Part shown: positions 45,321-54,000 of the stretch, piece by piece
Layout of the letters: every line of letters starts with the position of its first letter
Numbering within the stretch: the first letter of the stretch is position 1
NCBI GenBank assembly: GCA_963675235.2
Contig: CAXXFU010000002.1
Location: 186,001 to 250,000 of the forward strand
Reading direction: 5' to 3'
Source: JAHJQZ01 sp963675235
Lineage (GTDB): Bacteria; Pseudomonadota; Alphaproteobacteria; Rhizobiales; Devosiaceae
Length of the DNA: 64,000 bases
Notes under the pieces: model-generated
Database searches by the model: none
What the model saw: only the letters and a program-made list of their open reading frames with translations
What the model was told of the DNA's origin: nothing
Program-made: the position numbers and the translations under genes

Positions 45321-46343
45321 ATGGGGAAATCAGGCGTCAGGCTCAAAGACATTGCTGACCGTACCGGGTTTTCAGTCAACACCGTATCACTCGCGCTCCG
45401 CGACAGCTCACGCATCCCCGAAGCGACGCGGCAGATCATCCGCGATGCCGCCGATGAGCTCAATTACCTTCCCAACCAGATCGCCAAATCGCTGGTCTCC
45501 CGCGAGACCAAGACCATCGGCCTGGTGCTCACGGACATCACCAACCCGATCCTGACCCAGGCGGCGCAGGCCATCGAACTGGCACTGAGCGAGCGCGGCT
45601 ATTCCACCTTGTTCGCCACCTCGAACAACGATGCCGATGAAGAAATCAGGGTGCTGGAGATGTTTCGCTCGCGCCAGGTCGACGGCATGCTCATCTACCC
45701 GCGCTCTCACCGCAAGCTCGAGCACATCCGCCGGCTGCGCGATGCCCGCTACCCGATCGTGCTGCTGGTCGGAGACCCCGACGCCGGGATCGATGCCGTC
45801 GGCATCGACGAGCGGGCTGGCGGCTACAAGGCGACGCGACACCTGATCGATCTCGGCCACACGCGCATCGGCATCATTGACGGTTCGAACGCCACCGGCA
45901 ACAGCGAGAAGCGCGACGGCTATTTTGCCGCCCTGCAGGAAGCCGGGTTCGATTTCGACCAGACACTGTTGGCCGACCCGAAAGGGTTTTCGGTGAATGC
46001 CGGCTACCAGGCGATGGACGCCTTGATCGGGGCCGGCGGTGCGCCGACAGCGGTGTTCGCGGTCACGGACTCCCTTGCCATCGGCGCTCTCGGATGGGCG
46101 TTGTCGCACGGCATGAAGGTGCCCGGGGACGTCGCTATCGTCGGATTCGACAATATCGAGTTCGCGGAGTTCGCTTCGGTGCCGATCTCGAGCGTCAACT
46201 ACAAGATTGCGGCGGTGTCGACCGCGGCGGTCGACCGCCTGCTCGGACTGATTGCGGCGGGAGAGTCCATCCCCGAGCCGCGTGTGACCCTGATCGAGCC
46301 CGATCTGATCGTCAGGCGCAGCACGACCGGGAAGGAAGGCTGA
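45321..46343 (+). CDS. LacI-family transcriptional regulator
   Basis: The 340-residue protein has the N-terminal helix-turn-helix RLKDIADRTGFSVNTVSLAL and the hinge helix region LNYLPNQIAKSL. A periplasmic-binding-type sensor domain follows, with TKTIGLVLTDITNP and a typical VAIVGFDNIEFAEF near the end. LacI members respond to sugars. The adjacent aldo/keto reductase (divergent) and the arabinofuranosidase 1 kb downstream suggest control of pentose or pectin side-chain use, which is inference. Confidence 0.92.
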   Translation: MGKSGVRLKDIADRTGFSVNTVSLALRDSSRIPEATRQIIRDAADELNYLPNQIAKSLVSRETKTIGLVLTDITNPILTQAAQAIELALSERGYSTLFATSNNDADEEIRVLEMFRSRQVDGMLIYPRSHRKLEHIRRLRDARYPIVLLVGDPDAGIDAVGIDERAGGYKATRHLIDLGHTRIGIIDGSNATGNSEKRDGYFAALQEAGFDFDQTLLADPKGFSVNAGYQAMDALIGAGGAPTAVFAVTDSLAIGALGWALSHGMKVPGDVAIVGFDNIEFAEFASVPISSVNYKIAAVSTAAVDRLLGLIAAGESIPEPRVTLIEPDLIVRRSTTGKEG

Positions 46344-46483
46344 GCTTTGCTGGCGGTGTCAGGCGGAGCGGCGCAGCGTGGGTGATGTCGGTTCCGGCTT
46401 GTGGGAAAGGAAAGGCACGAGGTTGTCGGCCGTGATCGAACGGCTGAATGGCTAGCCTCGGACAATCCTGGCGCCGGCCGTCA

Positions 46484-47071
46484 TCACGGTGCCGAGTTCG
46501 CGCGCATGTCCATGGTCGAAACGAACCGGCGGTCGATCTTGATCTCGCCGATCATCAGTTCATCGCGGTTCTGGAAGTTCGAATAGCCGACGCCGAAATC
46601 ATCGAGCGCGAAATGTGCCACGGGCGCGCAGCCGCATCGGCGAGCTGCGGACACTTTCGAAATCAGTAATGATCGCGATTTCGGTGATCTCGAAATCGAT
46701 GCGGTCGCCTGGAAAAGTGCTCTGTTCAACGATTTTGCAGATCTCGTCGATGGTCTCCTCGGAGACGACGTCATGGGCCGACAGGCTGAACGACATCCGC
46801 ACAAGGCGACGATCCGCGCCATCGATCCCAGAGGGAGGAAGTGGTCGAAGGGTCCGCGAAACGCTTGGAAAACCACCAACCAGGCATCGAACAGCGAATA
46901 CGGCAGGACGAAGTTGAGCAGGATCGGCCGGAAGGATCGGACACATTCTGTCCACCAGCGATCCATGCTCAATGTGGCAAGGGAGCCAATGCCGTTTCGG
47001 CTGTCACAGGAGCCCTGAAGGCGAAGGCGGGAGTGGGCGCCATCATCGTCCTTGTGCTTCGCTGTTCGCAT
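46484..47071 (-). pseudogene. EAL-domain c-di-GMP phosphodiesterase remnant
   Basis: Two overlapping minus-strand frames each hold part of an EAL domain. One has MSFSLSAHDVVSEETIDEIC and RIDFEITEIAIITDFESV, which carries the glutamate of the metal site. The other takes over with FALDDFGVGYSNFQN and IGEIKIDRRFVSTM, which hold the paired aspartates and the lysine. A frameshift lies near 46600-46650. The N-terminal half of the domain with the EAL motif itself, and any GGDEF or sensor region, are missing. The remaining sequence cannot make a working enzyme. Confidence 0.8.
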
Positions 47072-47407
47072 GCCGTCCCGTCAGAATTCCGACCTGCCAG
47101 GCGCCACGTTCATCTGCCCCCATTGTCCCGCAAAATGCCTTCGTTTGCGCATCGGCATCTGCTTCAGACTTGAGGAAGTGAACCGGTCCTGCCCGCTTGC
47201 CCACTGCCCGGGCCTTTGTGGCCGGGCGTTCCGCGATCGCGATGCGCCTCGAAGACCGGGTGCGCCGGACAGATGAAACAGTGCCGCACCCGGACATTTC
47301 CCGGTGTTTTCCGACAATTCGGCTTGACGTCATTGCCTGCACGTCACAAACATACCCGTTGATTGGATATGCATCCAAAAATCTGTTTCCTTTCGGGAGT
47401 GAGTTCA
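47072..47407. other. region upstream of the arabinofuranosidase gene
   Basis: About 335 bases without a supported gene. TTGACG at 47324-47329 could be a -35 element for the arabinofuranosidase, with no strong -10 at the right distance. The sequence GGATATGCATCC near 47366-47377 is a perfect 12-bp palindrome close to the start codon and could be an operator. Confidence 0.45.
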
Positions 47408-48919
47408 ATGAAGGCCAGTGTCACCGCGCATGCGGATTTCACCATCGCGGAAATCGACAATCGGGTGTACGGCGCCTTTCTCGAGCATCTCGGACGTGCG
47501 GTTTATACCGGTATCTATGAACCCGGCCATCCCAGTGCCGACGCCAACGGCATGCGCGGCGACGTGATCGAGCTGGTCAAGGACCTCGATGTCCCGATCG
47601 TTCGCTATCCCGGCGGCAATTTCGTTTCGGCCTACAATTGGGAAGACGGCATCGGCCCGAAGGACCAGCGACCGACCCGGCTCGATCTGGCCTGGCACAC
47701 TTCCGAATCCAACCAGGTCGGCATCCACGAATTCGCCGACTGGTGCGAGAGCGTCGGCACCGAAATGATGCTGGCCTTCAATCTCGGCTCGCGCGGCCTC
47801 GATGAAGCCCGCAGCTTCGTCGAATACGTCAATCATCCCGGCGGCTCCTACTGGTCCGACCTCCGCAAGAAGAACGGCCGCGAAGAACCGTGGAACGTCA
47901 AGCTCTGGGCGCTCGGCAACGAGATGGACGGACCCTGGCAGATTGGCCACAAAAGCGCCGAGGAGTACGGGCATCTGGCCAACGAGACCGCCAAGGCGGT
48001 CAGGGCCTTCGACAAGAACCTCGAACTGGTCGTGTGCGGATCGTCCGCTTCGGACATGCCGACCTATCCGGACTGGGAAGCAACGGTTCTCGATCACACC
48101 TATGAGAATGTCGATTACATCTCGCTGCACATGTACTTCGCCAACAAGGACAAGAATACCGCCGACTATCTGGCGCTCAACGAGAAGCTCGACCGCTACG
48201 TCGGCACCGTCGCCTCCATCATCCAGTATGTGAAGGCCAAGAAACGCTCGAAGAAGGACGTCTACATTTCCTTCGACGAGTGGAACGTCTGGTACCACTC
48301 GAACGAGCAGGACAAGAAGATCCTCGAAGGCAATGACGGCTGGCCGCATGCGCCTGGCCTTCTCGAAGACATCTACAATTTCGAAGATGTGCTGATGGTC
48401 GGGCTGGCGCTCAACACCTTCATCCGGCGTTCCGATGTCGTGAAGATCGCCGCCATCGCCCAGCTGGTGAACGTCATCGCGCCGATCATGACCGTCGAGG
48501 GCGGGCCGGCCTGGAAGCAGACCATCTATTATCCGTACTACTATGCCTCGATCTATGGCCGCGGCACCGCCTTGCGCCTCAGTGTCGATTGCCCCGGCTA
48601 TGACAGCGCCCACGGCGACAACGTGCCCTATGTCGACATCTCAGGCGTCCGCAACGAAAAGGACGGTACGCTGACCTTCTTTGCCGTCAACCGTCATGCC
48701 AGCGAGACGATCGAGCTCGACGTGGCGCTCTCCGGTTTCGGCAAGCCGGAGATCATCATGCACAAGCTGATGACCCATGCCGATCTCGAGGCGGTCAACG
48801 GTCCGGATGCGCAGGATGAAGTCGCCCCGAGCGATGGCGATGGTGCGGTGGTTGAAGGCGACAGCCTGAAGCTGGCATTGCCGCCCTATTCCTATCAGAT
48901 GATCCGCCTGAAGGCCTGA
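47408..48919 (+). CDS. abfA: alpha-L-arabinofuranosidase, glycoside hydrolase family 51
   Basis: The start at ATG 47408 gives 503 residues, the standard length for intracellular GH51 enzymes. The N-terminal strand IDNRVYGAFLEHLGRAVYTG, the acid/base glutamate at about residue 172 in LGNEMDGPW and the nucleophile glutamate at about 291 in SFDEWNVWYH are all intact. A C-terminal beta domain ends in LPPYSYQMIRL. No signal peptide is present, so it acts on imported arabino-oligosaccharides, releasing L-arabinose from arabinan or arabinoxylan fragments. It stands alone, with a LacI gene 1 kb upstream. Confidence 0.95.
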   Translation: MKASVTAHADFTIAEIDNRVYGAFLEHLGRAVYTGIYEPGHPSADANGMRGDVIELVKDLDVPIVRYPGGNFVSAYNWEDGIGPKDQRPTRLDLAWHTSESNQVGIHEFADWCESVGTEMMLAFNLGSRGLDEARSFVEYVNHPGGSYWSDLRKKNGREEPWNVKLWALGNEMDGPWQIGHKSAEEYGHLANETAKAVRAFDKNLELVVCGSSASDMPTYPDWEATVLDHTYENVDYISLHMYFANKDKNTADYLALNEKLDRYVGTVASIIQYVKAKKRSKKDVYISFDEWNVWYHSNEQDKKILEGNDGWPHAPGLLEDIYNFEDVLMVGLALNTFIRRSDVVKIAAIAQLVNVIAPIMTVEGGPAWKQTIYYPYYYASIYGRGTALRLSVDCPGYDSAHGDNVPYVDISGVRNEKDGTLTFFAVNRHASETIELDVALSGFGKPEIIMHKLMTHADLEAVNGPDAQDEVAPSDGDGAVVEGDSLKLALPPYSYQMIRLKA

Positions 48920-48934
48920 CGCCCTGCGACGGGT

Positions 48935-51067
48935 TTACTGCAGGAGAACCTTGACCAGGTCCGACTGACCGCGGGCGTCGACCACCGACAGGGTGACAAA
49001 GCCTGGTCCGGTCGGTGTCAGGCTGGTCTGACGGGCGAAGTCCGCCTGCACGACAGGCGCGCCGTCGACGAAATAGGTGAAGGGCGGCACGCCGTTGCGC
49101 ACCTTGACGGTGAGCCTTGATTGCGCGCCCTCGCCGAGCCCGAGATCAACGGCAACCCCATTCATCGGGAAGGTGATCTCCGGAGCCGGGTTCCGTGCCG
49201 TCAGGTCTTGGTTGGGATGCCTGAGGTGCTGCAACGGCAATGGCAATTGCGCGTTGGCGGCAAGGATGGCGCCTGAGGGTGGGCCGCCAAGCGGCACCGT
49301 CGGCGCACCAAGCCGGTCGAAGCTTTCGAACAGCAGCGGCGCGGCGGCGCCAAGCCCGGTCATCCCGGGCACCGAGGCGCCGTCTGGCCTTCCGACCCAC
49401 ACCCCGATCACCGTCTTGCCATCGAACCCGATCGACCAGGCGTCGCGATAGCCGTAGGACGTGCCGGTCTTGTAGGCGATGCGGCCGGCGGCGCCATTGG
49501 TCGGCGGTGCTGCATCGGACAGGATGTCGGCGACATACCAGGACGAGAGCGGATCGAGCACGTCGGGGCGGGCGCCGGTGATCTCGGCAACCGGCGTTGC
49601 GCCGTCGATCAGGTCCATCGGCGTACCGCCGCGGGCGATGGCGCCATAGAGCGAGACGAGGTCGCGCAAGGTCACGCCAACACCGCCGAGGCCGATGGCG
49701 AGACCCGGCGCCGTTTCGGCATCGGGCAGGACGGGATCGACATTGGCGCGCCGCAGCCGTGCGAGCAGACGCGCCGGCCCGACGGCGTCGAGCGCCAGAA
49801 CGGCCGGAATGTTGAGCGATTGGGTCAGGGCCTGTCGCACCGTCACCGTGCCGCGGTTGAAGCCGTCGAAATTGACCGGCACATAGCCGGAGAACCCCGT
49901 CGGCCGGTCGGTGATCAGGCTTTCCGGATGCGCCAGCCCGAGCTCGAAGGCGAGCCCATAGATCAGGGGTTTCAGCGTCGAGCCGGGAGAGCGCTCGGCC
50001 CGGGTCATGTCGACATGACCGTCGCTCTGGTCGGAAAACAGACCCGCCGAGCCAACAGACGCGAAGACTTCGCCGCTCTTTTGGTCCGCAACTAGGATGC
50101 CGACCGAGACATTGGGGCCGAATTCGCTGGCGCGGGCGGCGGCGAGTTTTTCGAGGCTGGCCTGGAGCCTCAGATCGATGGTCAGCTTGATTTCCCGCGC
50201 GTTCGGATGGTTGATGACAGCCTGACGAGCGAGGTGAGGGGCAAAGATCGGGAAGTCGCGCCGGGCCGTCGGGACCGGTTCGCGTTTTGCCGCCCGCGCC
50301 TCGTCTTCATCGATGACAGTGGCCCCGACAAGCCTGTCGAGAACGCGGTCACGCGCCGTTTGCGCCCTGTGCGGATCCCGGTCGGGACGACGTGATTCAG
50401 GCGATTGCGGCAGTGCAACCAAAAGCGCCGCTTCGGCAGTCGTCAGGCGCGCCGGCTCCTTGCCGAACCATGAAAGGCCCGCCGCCCTGATGCCCTCGAT
50501 ATTGCCGCCGTAAGGGGCAAGCGTCAGGTAGAGCGTCAGGATCTGGTCCTTGCTGAGATCGCGCTCGAGCTTCTCGGCCAGCAGCATCTGCCGGATCTTG
50601 GCCGGAAAGTCGTGGGTCGGGGTGCGGTCGACCAGGCGCGCGACCTGCATGGTCAGTGTCGATCCGCCGGAAACGATCCGTCCGCCGGCGCTGACGAACT
50701 GCCAACCGGCCCGGAGCATCGACGCCCAGTCGATGCCGTCGTGAGCATAAAAGTTCTTGTCCTCGTAGCCGATCAGCATGTCGAGGAAATGCCGGTCGAC
50801 TTGATCGAGCCGCACCGGCAGGCGCCAGCGGCCTTCCGGCGTGGTGAACGGCCGCAACAGCCAGCTATTGCGGTCAGTGACGACGCTCGAAACACCGATA
50901 TCGGCCACCTGCGGGCTCGCCGGCAGGTCGGCGCTGATCGAAGCGATGACGCAGATCACGCCAAAGACACCGCCGGCAAGGGTGACGGCGAAAGCCGTCA
51001 GGCCCGACCAGGCCCACCAGGCAAGCCGGGCCGGGCCCTTTGCGGGTCCGGCCTTTGCGTCGGTCAT
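48935..51067 (-). CDS. pbpC: penicillin-binding protein 1C
   Basis: From ATG 51067 (710 residues) the product has one N-terminal membrane anchor. A GT51 glycosyltransferase domain follows (EDKNFYAHDGID and GGSTLTMQVARL). The transpeptidase domain has SxxK in PGSTLKPLIYG, SLN in ALTQSLNIP and KTG in AYKTGTSYGYR. The C-terminus is a BiPBP_C-type beta domain. It polymerises or crosslinks peptidoglycan in the periplasm, or binds beta-lactams without major activity as reported for E. coli PBP1C. Its start is one base after the stop of the alpha-2-macroglobulin gene, the same pairing as yfhM-pbpC. Confidence 0.94.
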   Translation of the reverse strand: MTDAKAGPAKGPARLAWWAWSGLTAFAVTLAGGVFGVICVIASISADLPASPQVADIGVSSVVTDRNSWLLRPFTTPEGRWRLPVRLDQVDRHFLDMLIGYEDKNFYAHDGIDWASMLRAGWQFVSAGGRIVSGGSTLTMQVARLVDRTPTHDFPAKIRQMLLAEKLERDLSKDQILTLYLTLAPYGGNIEGIRAAGLSWFGKEPARLTTAEAALLVALPQSPESRRPDRDPHRAQTARDRVLDRLVGATVIDEDEARAAKREPVPTARRDFPIFAPHLARQAVINHPNAREIKLTIDLRLQASLEKLAAARASEFGPNVSVGILVADQKSGEVFASVGSAGLFSDQSDGHVDMTRAERSPGSTLKPLIYGLAFELGLAHPESLITDRPTGFSGYVPVNFDGFNRGTVTVRQALTQSLNIPAVLALDAVGPARLLARLRRANVDPVLPDAETAPGLAIGLGGVGVTLRDLVSLYGAIARGGTPMDLIDGATPVAEITGARPDVLDPLSSWYVADILSDAAPPTNGAAGRIAYKTGTSYGYRDAWSIGFDGKTVIGVWVGRPDGASVPGMTGLGAAAPLLFESFDRLGAPTVPLGGPPSGAILAANAQLPLPLQHLRHPNQDLTARNPAPEITFPMNGVAVDLGLGEGAQSRLTVKVRNGVPPFTYFVDGAPVVQADFARQTSLTPTGPGFVTLSVVDARGQSDLVKVLLQ

Positions 51068-51068
51068 C

Positions 51069-54000
51069 TCATTCACCGGCCGGCGCGATGGTGATGACAC
51101 CGGCACCGGTATTGGCCCTCATCTCGGGCCGATACATGTCCTCGACGCTGGCGCCGGGCCGGGTGAAGGTGCCCGGTGTCACGGCGCGCACCATATAGGC
51201 CACCGAGAAATCGGGCGTCCCGGAGCTGAAATCGAACGCCGCCATATAGAGGTCGGTGCGCGATTCGACATGGTCGGGCCGGCTGACGCTGAGCCAGCTC
51301 AGATCGCCGATGCCGCCGCCGGATGTCAGGTCGGGATTCTCGATCTCGAACCCGGCGGGCAGCGGGTCGGCGATGACATATTGCCCGGAGCCGAGCGCCG
51401 TCGCCTTGACGCTGGCCACGACGACGAAGCGGTCGTTCTGGGTGGCCTGCGACATGTCCCGCACCATGGTGCCGTCGAGCGTGTAGTAGACGCGGGTGAG
51501 ATCGAAGCCATTACCCGAGGGTTCGGGCGGATCGACCGGGATGCCGGTCACCGAGATGGTCGCTTCGGTGGCCTGGTTGTCGCCATTGACCAGGTTGATG
51601 GCGCCATGAGCGAAGGCATTCTCGCCGAAGCGGCGATAGACCGGCGCTTCAAGCGTCTTGCCACTGAGCGTCACTGTGCCGCCGGCAGTGTCGCGGCCGA
51701 GCATGGCCGCTGCCAGCAGTGTCCAGGCATCTTCCTGGGTCGAGGTCCAGCGCGAAAGATCGCGCAGGCCGGCCAGTTGACTCGCAAGCGCTGCCCGGTC
51801 GATCCCCGCCGGCTTGAACTCGCCGGCAAGCGCCAGCACACCGGCAAGGTCGCGCAGCCTGCTGCCGTAGTCGCCACGATAGGCATAGCGGTCTTCCGTC
51901 GTCGGCAGGCCGGCGATGGCCGCCGCGAAGGCATCGGCGGCGCGGGTCCGTTCGCCGTAAAGGGCGAGGGCCGCACCGATCTGCGCCTTGGCGAGCGGCG
52001 TGGCGAAGCGGTCGAGGCGGGCTTCGGCGTAGTAGCGGAGGTCACCGATCGCCGCACGTCCGGCCCGTGCCAGGTCGTAAAGCGCATAGGCCAGGGCCTC
52101 GCCGCCGAACTCGAAATCAGGGGCATAGGCGACCTGATTGCCGAGATTGTCGAGGGCGGTTTCGAGCGCCAGGTCCGGCACATCGTAGCCGGCGTCCCTG
52201 GCTCTCAGCAGGAAGTCGGTGACATAGGAATCGAGCCAGAAATCGGTGTAGGAGAACGGACCCCACAGGCCGAATCCGCCGCTCGATGTCTGCTTGGACA
52301 ACAGGTCGGCAATGGCAGTGCGGACCTTGTTGTCGATGCTGGCATCATCGCCCATGCCGACCATACTCGCCACTTCGTTGAGATAGAGCAGCGGCAGGGC
52401 CCGGCTGGTGATCTGCTCGGCACAACCATATGGATAGCGGTCGAGCGCCAGCATCAGCTCGGGGACGTGCAACCGGGCAAGCGGGCCGACTGCCAGGGTC
52501 AGACTGGCCGTTCCCGGCACGAAGCCCTCGAACCGGTCGGCATCGAGACCGAGCGTCGCGCCCGGTTCGAGCGCCACGACGGTGCTGCGCGTCACCGGAC
52601 CGCTCTTTGCGCGAACGCCGAGGGTCAGGTGCTTCACATAGGCGTTGCCCTTCGGATCGGTGACCAGCAGCGTCAGATCGTTGTCGCCGATGGCCGTGCC
52701 GGTCAGGGCAAAGGCCAGCGCGGCGCGTCCGCCTTCGGCGATTTCCGAGGTCACGCTTGTGCCGTCGCTCGAAAGGCCTTCGGCGGTTTCGAGACTGACC
52801 TCATAACTGCCGGCGGGACCGCTGACATTGGCGATCTCGACAAGGAGCCGCGAGGTGTCGTCGATTCTCAGGAACCGCGGCGGCGACAGCGTCACCACCA
52901 CCGGGTCGTGGACGATCACGTCCTTGACGGCATGCCCGACGGCCTCACCGGTCCAGGCCATGGCCATGACGCGGACGGTGCCGTTGAAGTCCGGCATGTC
53001 GAAGCTGACGCTGGCCTTGCCGTCCGCATCGACCTCGACGATGCCGGAATGCAGCGCCACCAGCACCGAAGTGGGCGGCGGCGAACCGCCCATGCCGCCA
53101 CCACCATCGCCGCCCGAACGGACGGCGCCGATCATGCCCTGGGTCGGGTCGATCAACTGGCCGTATAGGTCGCGGATGGCGACGCCGAGCTGGCGTTGGC
53201 CATAGAACCAGCCATCGGGATCGGGCGATTCAAAACGGGTGAGATTGAGGATGCCGAGATCGACGGCGGCGACGGCGACATAGGCCGTCTCGCCGGCATG
53301 AGCCGCACCGATATCGAGGTCGGTGGTGAATGCCTGACGCGGTGAAGCCTCTTCGGGTGTCGTCAAGCTCAGATCGATCAGGCGGTCTCCCGGATCGACA
53401 TCGGCATAGACCAGGCCGAGCGCGCGGGCCGGCATGCGCTTTTCAAGGGCGTTCGACGGACGGAACAGGGTCGCCGTCACATAGGCGCCCGGACCCCAGT
53501 CGGCGGTCACCGGCAGTTCGACGCTGGTGCCGTCGGCGTCTACCTCGACCGCCTTCAGCGCGATGATGCCGTCGTCGGCGACCATGACCAGCGCCGTGCC
53601 GGCAAATTGCGGATCGAGCTTGAGGATGGCGGTGTCGCCGATCCTGTAGGCCGGCTTGTCCAGCGCCACTTCGAGCGTGTCCGGCGTGTCCGAACCGGCT
53701 TCGGGATAATAGTAGCCGGCATAGAAGGAATGGCTCGACGAAGTTGCGCCTTCGCCCGAAGACCTGATCTCGAACAGGTACTTGCCCCAATCAACCTGGG
53801 CCGAGACGCGCACGGGACCGGTCATGAGAGTGTCGGCAGTCCCGTTTGCAACCTTGGTGGTCGAGGTGATGGCTTCCCATTTCCACGTGCCGGCATCGCG
53901 GTACCACTGATAGGTGGTGGTGATGCGCGACAGCGTCCATGTCAGTCCGTTCTCGGCGGCAAGCGTGCCGTCGGGGGCAACAGTGATGATATCGAACCCC

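Noticed and set aside
50841..53168. A 775-codon plus-strand frame opposite pbpC and the macroglobulin gene
   Set aside because: Antisense shadow of clearly coding minus-strand sequence; no start signal and no domain resemblance.
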